A program made the position numbers and the translations under genes. This document shows, in pieces, positions 1 through 5,481 of a stretch of 10,411 bases of DNA; positions within the stretch are counted from its first letter, which is position 1; the number at the start of each line of letters is the position of its first letter. The stretch is from Gammaproteobacteria bacterium (GTDB taxonomy: Bacteria > Pseudomonadota > Gammaproteobacteria > Pseudomonadales > Porticoccaceae). The notes under the pieces are model-generated. The model had not been told where the DNA came from. It did not search any database and saw only the letters and a list, made by a program, of their open reading frames with translations. The DNA lies in the NCBI GenBank assembly GCA_003646355.1, contig QNFO01000021.1, forward strand, positions 1 to 10,411, read 5' to 3'.

Positions 1-629
1 CGACTACACAACCAACCGACAATGGCGACCGTTACCACAATCGCACCCACCAGCAGGGCTGGCTGCTCAACACCCGCCAACATACTACCGGCAATGGTGC
101 CGATCAAAATAGCCACAAAGGTGCCCATTTCAATCTGTGCGTTACCGCCTATCAGTTCTTCACGCCGTAAATGCTGGGGAATAATGGCGTACTTCACCGG
201 CCCAAAAAAGGCTGACTGCGTACCCATTGCAAATAACACCGCCATCATTAGCCAGATTTCGTTGTACCACAGCGCCGCGACACCGCCGAGCATAATGAAA
301 ATCTCCGCCAACTTAATGCGACGAATGATCACCGACTTTTCGTATTTATCGGCCAACTGCCCCGCAAGAGCAGAAAACAGAAAGAAGGGAATGATGAACA
401 GCCCGGCGGCCATATTCACCAGGGTGTTGGTCTCAGAGCCATTGGCGGCAATCCCGCTACTGACCAAAATCACCAGCAGCGCATTTTTGAAAAGATTGTC
501 GTTGAGGGCACCGAAAAACTGAGTGAGGAAAAAAGGCAGGAAGCGCCGCGACTTGAGTAGGGTGAACTGACTTTTCTGCGCGCCTATTTGCGACGTATCG
601 TCCATGTTGTGCTGCTGCTCTTCTTCCAT
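1..629 (-). CDS. MFS transporter, LplT-like (partial, N-terminal 209 residues)
   Basis: Read on the minus strand from the ATG at 629-627, the frame stays open to the window edge, so the C-terminal part is missing. The visible protein begins MEEEQQHNMDDTSQ and then has a first helix ending in GALNDNLFKNALL, near residue 40. This resembles the start of lysophospholipid transporter LplT and of the MFS domain fused to acyltransferases in Aas-like proteins. Further hydrophobic segments follow, with an MFS-type loop GQLADKYEKS between helices 2 and 3 and FGPVKYAIIPQ in helix 4; LplT has a matching SPAKYGIL. By family knowledge it would move lysophospholipids across the inner membrane, possibly fused to a PlsC/AMP-ligase part beyond the edge. 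An AAAGGA lies 11 nt before the chosen start; an in-frame ATG eight codons later is an alternative. It lies downstream of rluA on the same strand with a 140-bp gap. MFS membership is firm; the substrate is inferred. Confidence 0.8.
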   Translation of the reverse strand, partial: MEEEQQHNMDDTSQIGAQKSQFTLLKSRRFLPFFLTQFFGALNDNLFKNALLVILVSSGIAANGSETNTLVNMAAGLFIIPFFLFSALAGQLADKYEKSVIIRRIKLAEIFIMLGGVAALWYNEIWLMMAVLFAMGTQSAFFGPVKYAIIPQHLRREELIGGNAQIEMGTFVAILIGTIAGSMLAGVEQPALLVGAIVVTVAIVGWLCS

Positions 630-711
630 CGCTATGATGATCCTTTATCAGTTTTTATGCTTTGTGGCTGAACCAGCACCCGATGATACCTAGCCCCCAG
701 CGCGAAGTAAT

Positions 712-751
712 AATGGCCAGGTCTAATCGCCAAGTTCATTGAGTGGCCATT
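712..751 (-). terminator. Inverted repeat downstream of rluA, possible weak terminator
   Basis: AATGGCCA at 712-719 and TGGCCATT at 744-751 are perfect 8-bp inverted repeats separated by 24 nt, starting 18 bp past the rluA stop codon on the minus strand. No uninterrupted T-run follows on that strand, only TTATTACTT, and the loop is long. A terminator role is therefore only a suggestion. It could instead reduce read-through into the MFS gene or have no role. Confidence 0.25.
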
Positions 752-769
752 GCCCCACTAATTGAGTTA

Positions 770-1441
770 TTAAAAAGGGCAGGGGCAAAAGCCCTTTATT
801 CTTTCTCCGCTCACCGGGTGGTCAAATTCAAGGCCCTCGGCATGCAGCATTAAACGCGGGGCCATCGCAAAAGCCGCATCGTTGGCATAGAGGTCACAAC
901 CCAAAATAGGGTGGCCCAGCTCCCTGCTGTGAATACGCAATTGATGCGTGCGGCCGGTCAGCGGGGTAAATACAACCCGCGTGGCATTGGGTTCTTCGAG
1001 GTATTCGAGTACACGGTAATGGCTTTGCGCCACCTTGCCGGTTGTATAGCAAACTTTTTGCAGGGGGAAGTTAGCCTGATCTTTGATGATGGGAATATCG
1101 ACCACCCCCTCCGATTCGGCGACATGACCCTGCAATAGTGCGACATAGCTTTTCACCACACCGCGCAGTTGAAACTGTCGAGTCAGTTCACCGTTAACCT
1201 GCTTATTTAATGCCACAATCATCAGCCCAGACGTGCCGAAGTCGAGGCGATGGGCCAGGGTTGCTGTGGGAAAGTCTTGCACCAGGCGCCAGTGCACCGA
1301 GTCTTTGTTAAGCGGATGTTTGCCCGACAAACTGAGCAGCCCGCCGGGCTTGTTGATCAATAGCAAGTGCTCGTCCCGATAAAGGATCTCTAACTGCTCA
1401 TCGCATAGGGGGACAATAAAGGGATCGGCCTGGGGCTGCAT
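770..1441 (-). CDS. rluA: RluA-family pseudouridine synthase (dual 23S rRNA/tRNA type)
   Basis: A 223-residue protein close in length to E. coli RluA (219). RluA converts U746 of 23S rRNA and U32 of several tRNAs to pseudouridine in the cytoplasm. The catalytic motif HRLDFGTSG is at residues 64-72, with Asp67 as the expected nucleophile. INKPGGLLS (29-37), the QKVCYTTGKVAQ segment (128-139), TGRTHQLRIH (162-171), LGHPILG (175-181) and MAPRLMLHAE (193-202) follow the order and spacing of RluA. The QKVCY..TGK block is typical of RluA and not of the larger RluC/RluD enzymes, which also carry an S4 domain that is absent here. The ATG at 1441 has no convincing Shine-Dalgarno sequence. The gene is divergent from ppk2 and shares a 224-bp upstream region with it. 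Family is certain; exact RNA sites are inferred from similarity to E. coli RluA. Confidence 0.9.
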   Translation of the reverse strand: MQPQADPFIVPLCDEQLEILYRDEHLLLINKPGGLLSLSGKHPLNKDSVHWRLVQDFPTATLAHRLDFGTSGLMIVALNKQVNGELTRQFQLRGVVKSYVALLQGHVAESEGVVDIPIIKDQANFPLQKVCYTTGKVAQSHYRVLEYLEEPNATRVVFTPLTGRTHQLRIHSRELGHPILGCDLYANDAAFAMAPRLMLHAEGLEFDHPVSGERIKGFCPCPF

Positions 1442-1490
1442 ACGCGCGATCTAAGGCAAGAGAGAAGGGGCGATCTTACAGTAATTAATT

Positions 1491-1520
1491 TCCCCTCTAT
1501 GATTTAGATCATAGAGGGGA
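1491..1520. promoter_or_regulatory. Perfect 13-bp palindrome upstream of ppk2
   Basis: CCCCTCTATGAT (1492-1503) and ATCATAGAGGGG (1508-1519) are exact inverted repeats around a TTAG centre, extended by a T-A pair to 1491/1520. No T-run follows on either strand, so it does not look like an intrinsic terminator. It sits between the divergent rluA and ppk2 genes, about 30-60 bp upstream of the ppk2 -10 element, a position suited to a regulator binding site. The regulator is not recognisable from the sequence. Confidence 0.45.
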
Positions 1521-1548
1521 GTGAAAACCAAGCTATATCGATATATTT

Positions 1549-1557
1549 TGATATAAT
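1549..1557 (+). promoter_or_regulatory. Extended -10 promoter for ppk2
   Basis: TGATATAAT fits the extended -10 consensus TGnTATAAT exactly, including a perfect TATAAT at 1552-1557. No good -35 hexamer lies 16-18 bp upstream, which is common with extended -10 promoters. A start site near 1564 would give a leader of about 100 nt before the ppk2 ATG. The flanking sequence is AT-rich and includes the 12-bp palindrome TATATCGATATA at 1534-1545, which overlaps where a -35 would be. Confidence 0.55.
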
Positions 1558-1625
1558 GCGGCCATCAACTGATGAACTAAGCTTGATCAACCATCCAGGC
1601 TTAGGGGTAGTAACTTACACACGCT

Positions 1626-1645
1626 AGGCCTGCGAGAGCAGGTCT
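1626..1645 (+). promoter_or_regulatory. Leader hairpin with GNRA tetraloop before ppk2
   Basis: AGGCCTGC (1626-1633) pairs with GCAGGTCT (1638-1645) through eight base pairs including one G-U, closing a GAGA tetraloop of the stable GNRA class. It lies in the predicted ppk2 leader, 11 nt before the AGAGGA ribosome-binding sequence. No T-run follows, so it is not a terminator. A five-codon reading frame (ATG at 1652, TGA at 1667-1669) follows it and overlaps the ppk2 start as ATGA. These may tune translation or mRNA stability; function is inference. Confidence 0.4.
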
Positions 1646-1665
1646 TGCATTATGGCAGAGGAAAA

Positions 1666-2544
1666 ATGACAAAAATGAAAGCAGAAAAAAGCAAACCAAA
1701 AGAGCAAAAAATAATATTTGACCTAAATGCAAAAAATGGCGCCATCAAATGGAATGCTGATGGCTCCTACCCCTATAAAAACAAAATGGCGGTGCTCGAC
1801 TACGAAGAGCAAAAACATGAGCTGCAAATTGAATTACTAAAAATGCAGAATTGGGCGAAAGAAACCAATAAACGCATCGTTATTATTTTTGAGGGTCGTG
1901 ACGCTGCCGGTAAGGGCGGCACCATCAAACGCTTTATGGAGCACCTCAACCCACGGGGCGCCAAAGTGGTTGCCCTGGAAAAGCCCACTGCCCGCGAACG
2001 CAACCAGTGGTATTTCCAACGCTACATTCAACACCTGCCTAGCAAAGGTGAAATCGTTCTATTTGACCGCTCCTGGTACAACCGTGCTGGCGTCGACAAG
2101 GTCATGGGCTTTTGCAACGATCATGAGCACCTCGAGTTTTTACGCCAGGCACCCCAACTTGAACGCATGCTGGTCAATAGCGGCATTATCCTTTTCAAGT
2201 ACTGGTTTTCAGTCAGCCGTGAAGAACAATTCAGACGCTTTAAATCACGTCAAAATGATCCCTTGAAACAGTGGAAACTCAGCCCTGTTGATTTAGCATC
2301 TCTCGAACGCTGGGGGGATTATTCCAAAGCCAAACAAATCATGTTTTTTCACACCGACACCGGTGATGCACCCTGGACGGTTATTCGCTCTGATGACAAA
2401 AAGCGTGGCCGCGTCAACTGCATACGCCACTTCCTCTCGTCGCTGGATTATGCAGACAAGGATGAACACGTAGTGGGTAAACCCGACCCTTTAATCGCCG
2501 GGCCAGTCGAGCGTATTCACGAGCGCGACGAAATTATTATTTAA
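1666..2544 (+). CDS. ppk2: Polyphosphate kinase 2 (class I type)
   Basis: PPK2 enzymes transfer phosphate between inorganic polyphosphate and nucleotides in the cytoplasm. One-domain (class I) members mainly make NTP from NDP and polyphosphate, so they recover ATP or GTP from stored polyphosphate. From the ATG at 1666 the protein has 292 residues, usual for class I. Its P-loop GRDAAGKGG is at residues 77-85, followed by TIKRFMEHLNPRG. The second signature, LFDRSWYNRAG, is at 132-142 (Walker B-like Asp134), and the Arg/Lys-rich lid is around 184-208. FDLNAKNGAIKW and YPYKNKM near the N-terminus also match PPK2. AGAGGA (1657-1662) lies only 3 nt from ATG 1666 and 12 nt from the in-frame ATG 1675, so the start is uncertain between the two; an in-frame TTG at 1645 is less likely. 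It is followed after 21 bp by a Lys-rich small gene and then a terminator, so the two form one transcription unit. ADP versus GDP preference cannot be read from the sequence. Confidence 0.95.
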   Translation: MTKMKAEKSKPKEQKIIFDLNAKNGAIKWNADGSYPYKNKMAVLDYEEQKHELQIELLKMQNWAKETNKRIVIIFEGRDAAGKGGTIKRFMEHLNPRGAKVVALEKPTARERNQWYFQRYIQHLPSKGEIVLFDRSWYNRAGVDKVMGFCNDHEHLEFLRQAPQLERMLVNSGIILFKYWFSVSREEQFRRFKSRQNDPLKQWKLSPVDLASLERWGDYSKAKQIMFFHTDTGDAPWTVIRSDDKKRGRVNCIRHFLSSLDYADKDEHVVGKPDPLIAGPVERIHERDEIII

Positions 2545-2565
2545 TCAATTTTAAGGAGACAAGAA

Positions 2566-2841
2566 ATGAGCGCAAAAAATAAATTAGAAAAAATAGAAAC
2601 ATTAATGGACAAGTCAAAAGAACGCCTGCAAAGCGCCATTGATGAGGCCAACAAAGCCGTCAAGCGTGCCGAAAATGCAAAACAGGCCGCCGATGAAGCC
2701 CGCCAGCATCTAAAGCAACTTGAAAAACTTCTCAAAAAAGCACAATCAACACAAGTCGCTAAAAAGCAATCGGCAAAAAAAGCGGCCATCAAAAAGGCGA
2801 AAAGAAAAGCCGCCAAAAAGAAGAGAAAGAATAAGTCTTAA
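2566..2841 (+). CDS. Small coiled-coil protein with lysine-rich tail, cotranscribed with ppk2
   Basis: A 91-residue protein I cannot place in a named family. Residues 1-60 are rich in Ala, Lys, Glu, Leu and Gln with heptad-like spacing and no Pro or Gly, predicting one long helix or coiled coil. Residues 63-91 hold 13 Lys and 2 Arg in 29 positions, mixed with Ala, like a histone H1-type tail. There is no signal peptide or membrane segment, so it should be cytoplasmic. AAGGAG at 2553-2558, 7 nt before the ATG, is the best ribosome-binding site in the window and suggests strong expression. It starts 21 bp after ppk2 with no terminator between, and a clear terminator follows. Such a tail would bind polyanions (DNA, RNA or polyphosphate). 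P. aeruginosa AlgP, a histone H1-like Lys/Ala/Pro-rich protein, has been linked to polyphosphate granules, which makes a polyphosphate-binding role plausible here. That role is inference; a nucleoid or ribosome-associated role is the alternative. Confidence 0.85.
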   Translation: MSAKNKLEKIETLMDKSKERLQSAIDEANKAVKRAENAKQAADEARQHLKQLEKLLKKAQSTQVAKKQSAKKAAIKKAKRKAAKKKRKNKS

Positions 2842-2873
2842 ATATAGGCTGTAGTATTTAGTTATCGAGATAC

Positions 2874-2899
2874 GGGCCAGGAAAACTTGGCCCTTTTTT
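2874..2899 (+). terminator. Rho-independent terminator of the ppk2 unit
   Basis: GGGCCAGG (2874-2881) pairs with CTTGGCCC (2886-2893) over eight base pairs including one G-U, with an AAAA loop, followed directly by six T at 2894-2899. This is a textbook intrinsic terminator 32 bp after the small Lys-rich gene, and it ends the plus-strand unit before the convergent DUF2442 gene. Confidence 0.92.
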
Positions 2900-2945
2900 G
2901 TGGCAGGGAAAGACCCCGGATTATCCTAACAAAGGGTTGCGTCCC

Positions 2946-2981
2946 CTTTTATGTGGCTTTATGCTTTTATGTGGCTTCGGC
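2946..2981. repeat. Two-copy tandem repeat, 18-bp period
   Basis: CTTTTATGTGGCTT occurs at 2946-2959 and again at 2964-2977, exactly 14 of 14 bases, with an 18-bp period. It lies in the 108-bp gap between the ppk2-unit terminator and the end of the DUF2442 gene. Immediately after it an inverted repeat begins at 2982. Its role is unknown; it could be a slippage duplication. Confidence 0.7.
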
Positions 2982-3012
2982 CATAGCAGTTTTACTGCCC
3001 GCTGCAGCTATG
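2982..3012. repeat. Nested inverted repeat at the 3' end of the DUF2442 gene
   Basis: CATAGC (2982-2987) and GCTATG (3007-3012) are inverted repeats enclosing a second pair, GCAGT (2986-2990) and ACTGC (2994-2998) with a TTT loop; the two pairs share bases, so they compete. The right arm covers the DUF2442 stop codon (3008-3010). On the minus strand no T-run follows, so it is at most a weak terminator or an mRNA 3'-end structure. Confidence 0.35.
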
Positions 3013-3262
3013 TGTTATGTGACGATTTACGTGGATAATGACTAGGGTTTTCGATAATGTTTTCGCTAATATCTACATCAATATCTGGCCAGTAGAAATG
3101 ACCTGCAGACTTTTCCTTCACATTGTAAATCACCTTTATTGGCTGATCCTTAAACCAGGGAAATTCATCATATGGCATAAATAGCTCTTTGCCACTTGAT
3201 GAAAGAAGCCAAATTCCATGCGGAGAAACATGCGTTACTTCAGTTTTTGAAGTGGGGCTCAT
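3008..3262 (-). CDS. DUF2442 family protein
   Basis: An 84-residue protein with the DUF2442 pattern. THVSPHGIWLL is at residues 10-20, a short strand KELFMPYDEFPWF at 25-37, then IKVIYNV (42-48) and GHFYWPDIDVDIS (54-66), ending ENIIENP. Family members are typically of this size and often sit beside a DUF4160 gene in pairs that look like toxin-antitoxin or mobile modules. No DUF4160 gene is present on either side here: the flanks are short non-coding stretches, then ppk2's partner and a crotonase gene. The minus-strand start ATG at 3262 is preceded by AAGGTGG at 4 nt spacing. The gene is about 39% GC by hand count over 3001-3240, lower than the 4423-10159 block, which fits acquisition by transfer. 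Molecular function is unknown. The family call is from recognition of the HGIWLL, EFPWF and HFYWPDIDVD signatures. Confidence 0.82.
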   Translation of the reverse strand: MSPTSKTEVTHVSPHGIWLLSSSGKELFMPYDEFPWFKDQPIKVIYNVKEKSAGHFYWPDIDVDISENIIENPSHYPRKSSHNT

Positions 3263-3291
3263 TTGACCACCTTTTTCACATAACAGTAACT

Positions 3292-3344
3292 AGGCAGAAA
3301 CATAAATTAAGTAACCAAACAGATTCTGCCTGGTTACTTAATTT
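3292..3344 (-). promoter_or_regulatory. Long hairpin with pseudoknot potential between crotonase and DUF2442 genes
   Basis: AAATTAAGTAACCA (3304-3317) and TGGTTACTTAATTT (3331-3344) are perfect 14-bp inverted repeats around a 13-nt loop. The loop contains CAG/CTG (3320-3322 with 3326-3328), which could extend the stem past a 2x2 mismatch. AGGCAGAA at 3292-3299 is also complementary to TTCTGCCT at 3324-3331, which lies in the loop. In the minus-strand RNA this gives an H-type pseudoknot or two alternative structures. It lies 20 bp past the crotonase stop and about 30 bp before the DUF2442 start. On the minus strand the stem is followed by TATG and TTTC, not a clean T-run, so it may terminate weakly or act as a 5' leader structure. 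Confidence 0.5.
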
Positions 3345-3363
3345 CGTCTTATCTTTATAAACC

Positions 3364-4167
3364 TTACTCGTCGCTATAAACCGCTGGGCGCTTCTCCATA
3401 AAGGCTTTACCACCTTCTTCCAAATACGGTGCGATACACAGCACCTGACCGCGATCTTCCATAGCCGCGACGACTTCCAAACCGCCAGCATCCTGGGAAA
3501 AGTTCAGGCCCTCTTTAGTCATGCGCAGACCCATAGGTGACATGACGAGCATTTCGGTGACGAGGCCCTGGCCAGCGGCTTCGAGATCTTCTGATTCAAC
3601 CACTTCAGAAACTAAACCAATACGCAGGGCTTTTTTGGCATTCACAAAGCGGCCACTCATCATCATTTCAGCAGCATTGGATGTGCCGACTGAGCGGGGC
3701 AGAAAGTAACTAATGCCAAGATCACAACCGGTAAGACCAATTTTCGCCATGGCAACATTCATACGAGCGTTGTCAGCGGCATAACGCACATCACAAGCGA
3801 GAGCGAAGGCCAACCCGCCACCGGTAGCAGCACCCTGCATCAAGCCAATAATAGGCTGGGGGCAGCGGCGCATACGCATAATGATTTCTGAAATCCAACG
3901 CTGTCCACGCATGTCGGCGGGATTACTTTCACCAAAGTGCCCCGTATCATTGAGATCAAGGCCCGAGCAGAAGTGTTTGCCAGCACCGCGCAGTACCACA
4001 ACGCGTACTTCGTGCTTGAAGTAGAGTTTGCCAAAGTAGTCGAGCAGCTCTTCTGTCATCACTTTGTCGATGGCATTAAACGCATCGGGGCGATTGAGGG
4101 TCAGCCAGTCGGCACCGTCTTTGTGTTCGATGAGCAGTGTTTTGTAGTCGCTTTCAGTTGCTGTCAT
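3364..4167 (-). CDS. Enoyl-CoA hydratase/isomerase (crotonase) family protein
   Basis: A 267-residue protein of usual length for single-domain crotonases, which act on acyl-CoA thioesters (hydration, isomerisation, hydrolysis). The family's oxyanion-hole segments are present: RGAGKHFCSGLDL at residues 60-72 and AATGGGLAFALACDVR at 113-128. Where enoyl-CoA hydratase has its first catalytic Glu (GGGCEL) this protein reads GGGLAF. The second Glu position, in the segment after ARMNV (134-138), also appears non-acidic. A GLTGCDLGISYFLPR segment (144-158) supplies an Asp149, as seen in many crotonases of other specificity. It is therefore probably not a classical hydratase. The start was chosen at ATG 4167 because AGGAG lies 6 nt upstream; the frame runs open 21 codons further to 4230 without such a signal. 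It stands alone on the minus strand, divergent from the lpxR-like gene. Substrate unknown. Confidence 0.9.
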   Translation of the reverse strand: MTATESDYKTLLIEHKDGADWLTLNRPDAFNAIDKVMTEELLDYFGKLYFKHEVRVVVLRGAGKHFCSGLDLNDTGHFGESNPADMRGQRWISEIIMRMRRCPQPIIGLMQGAATGGGLAFALACDVRYAADNARMNVAMAKIGLTGCDLGISYFLPRSVGTSNAAEMMMSGRFVNAKKALRIGLVSEVVESEDLEAAGQGLVTEMLVMSPMGLRMTKEGLNFSQDAGGLEVVAAMEDRGQVLCIAPYLEEGGKAFMEKRPAVYSDE

Positions 4168-4422
4168 TTTATTCTCCTGTGTATTTACTTTAAGGCGTGT
4201 TGGCGATGGTGCTGTGGATGGATCAAGCACTACGCATTGTCGATTTTTCGAGTCAGCTCTCCGGCTATAAGCCCGGTGAATGCTGACTTGATGGTACTAC
4301 ACCCCTGCTCAGCTCGCTTACCCTAGTGGTGCTGGCATTTCTACATGGGTCAGATATTTATCAGCGGTGTCCTTCTTTGTCTTCTGGCCCCATAATTCCC
4401 GCCCCCTGTACAGGTTGGCCCA

Positions 4423-5478
4423 ATGCATCGCTTTGTTACCCTCTTTATTTTGTTTGCTTGCGTGATACCGGGTATTGCTCAGGCACACACTGAGGGCCGT
4501 CATGACCAGCCTGTGCCCTGGACCTTTAATGTTTTTTTCGAAAATGACCTGTTCGGTGAAACCGACCAAAACTACACTAACGGTTTGCGCATTTCGTGGG
4601 TTTCACCAGACACCAGTACGCTTGCTAACGAGCCCCTGTTCCCCAACTGGTTACAGAAACTAAACCAGCAGCTGCGCTTTTTTAATCGTATCGATGATGA
4701 GCTCGAACACAACGTCGTGCTCACCCTCGGACAACTGATGTTCACGCCAACATCAACCGCGCGCTATGATTTGGTGGTCGATGAACGCCCCTACGCAGGC
4801 TATCTTTTTGGCGGCATTGCCTACCATACCCGCAGTGATAATCAGCTCGATATCGTCGAACTTAATATTGGTATTGTCGGCCCGGCTGCACTGGCACACG
4901 AATCCCAGGATTTTATTCACGACCTGCGCGGCTTTGAAAAGTACAATGGCTGGGATAACCAACTGCGCAACGAACTCGGCCTACAATTAATTTACGAGCA
5001 CAAAGAGAAAATCTTCAAGGGGAATGTTGTCGGCACAATACATCACGACTTTATTGCCCACGGTGGCGCTAGTCTCGGCAATGTCGCTACCTACCTGAAT
5101 ATCGGTGGCGAGTACCGCATTGGCTGGCAGCTGCCCGATGACTTTGGTACCTCGGCAGTGCGCACCGGTGGCGACAACAGCACCCCCGGCAGGCACGACT
5201 ATCGGCGCCTTTCACCGGATGGGCTTTTTCACAGCCTGCACGCCTTTTTCTCGATGGATGGCCGCCTGGTGGCGCGGGATATTTTTCTCGATGGCAACAC
5301 CTTTCGCGATAGCCACAGTGTCGACAAAGAAACTGCCGTTGCTGATTTTTCACTGGGCTTAAGTTTTATCACTGGGCGCTGGAAAGTCGCCTTCGCCCAT
5401 GTCTTCCGTACCCGTGAATTTAAACAGCAGCCCCATCACCACAAATACGGCTCGCTGAGCCTGTCTTACAGTTTGTAA
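4423..5478 (+). CDS. LpxR-like lipid A 3'-O-deacylase, outer membrane (DUF2219)
   Basis: A 351-residue protein with a signal peptide: positive MHR, hydrophobic core to residue 16, and a likely cleavage after AQA at 21. The mature part starts with FNVFFENDLFGETDQNYTNG (residues 35-54), the LpxR hallmark in which Asn41-Asp42 match the active-site Asn-Asp. DERPYAGYLFGG (120-131), GIVGPAALAHE (150-160) and FEKYNGWDNQLRNE (171-184) continue the family pattern; His166 or His159 could be the catalytic His. The rest alternates in beta-barrel style and ends SLSYSL. LpxR removes the 3'-acyloxyacyl chain from lipid A in the outer membrane, with Ca2+ in Salmonella. No strong ribosome-binding site is seen; a palindrome CCTGTACAGG (4405-4414) ends 8 nt before the ATG. 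Only 3 bp separate it from ubiC, so they are probably cotranscribed, which is an unusual pairing. Family membership is strong, activity inferred. Confidence 0.88.
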   Translation: MHRFVTLFILFACVIPGIAQAHTEGRHDQPVPWTFNVFFENDLFGETDQNYTNGLRISWVSPDTSTLANEPLFPNWLQKLNQQLRFFNRIDDELEHNVVLTLGQLMFTPTSTARYDLVVDERPYAGYLFGGIAYHTRSDNQLDIVELNIGIVGPAALAHESQDFIHDLRGFEKYNGWDNQLRNELGLQLIYEHKEKIFKGNVVGTIHHDFIAHGGASLGNVATYLNIGGEYRIGWQLPDDFGTSAVRTGGDNSTPGRHDYRRLSPDGLFHSLHAFFSMDGRLVARDIFLDGNTFRDSHSVDKETAVADFSLGLSFITGRWKVAFAHVFRTREFKQQPHHHKYGSLSLSYSL

Positions 5479-5481
5479 TTA

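Noticed and set aside
22..522. Long plus-strand open frame at the left edge
   Set aside because: It lies antisense to the MFS transporter reading frame, which has clear family motifs and is open to the window edge; the plus-strand translation is Ser/Pro/Ile-rich with no recognisable domain.
2541..2816. Minus-strand 91-codon frame with a Phe/Ala/Cys-rich, membrane-like translation
   Set aside because: It is the complement of the Lys/Ala-rich gene: AAA/AAG and GCC codons read backwards give TTT/CTT and GGC, so the hydrophobic look is an artefact. The plus strand has a perfect ribosome-binding site and terminator.
2928..3020. Possible integron attC site after the DUF2442 gene (TAACA...TGTTA ends about 90 nt apart)
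   Set aside because: Only five bases pair at the ends, the core GTTAGGA does not fit the usual GTTRRRY, and the interior lacks the self-complementarity of attC sites. No integrase is present.
4053..4070. Pho-box-like CTGTCAT plus TTGTCGA, and a second exact CTGTCAT at 4161-4167
   Set aside because: The first lies within the crotonase coding sequence with only 4 of 7 matches in the second unit; the second overlaps the start codon and has no partner unit. Chance matches are expected.
4405..4414. Palindrome CCTGTACAGG just before the lpxR-like start codon
   Set aside because: A 10-bp palindrome is short enough to occur by chance, has no loop for an RNA hairpin, and matches no known operator convincingly; noted only in the gene entry.
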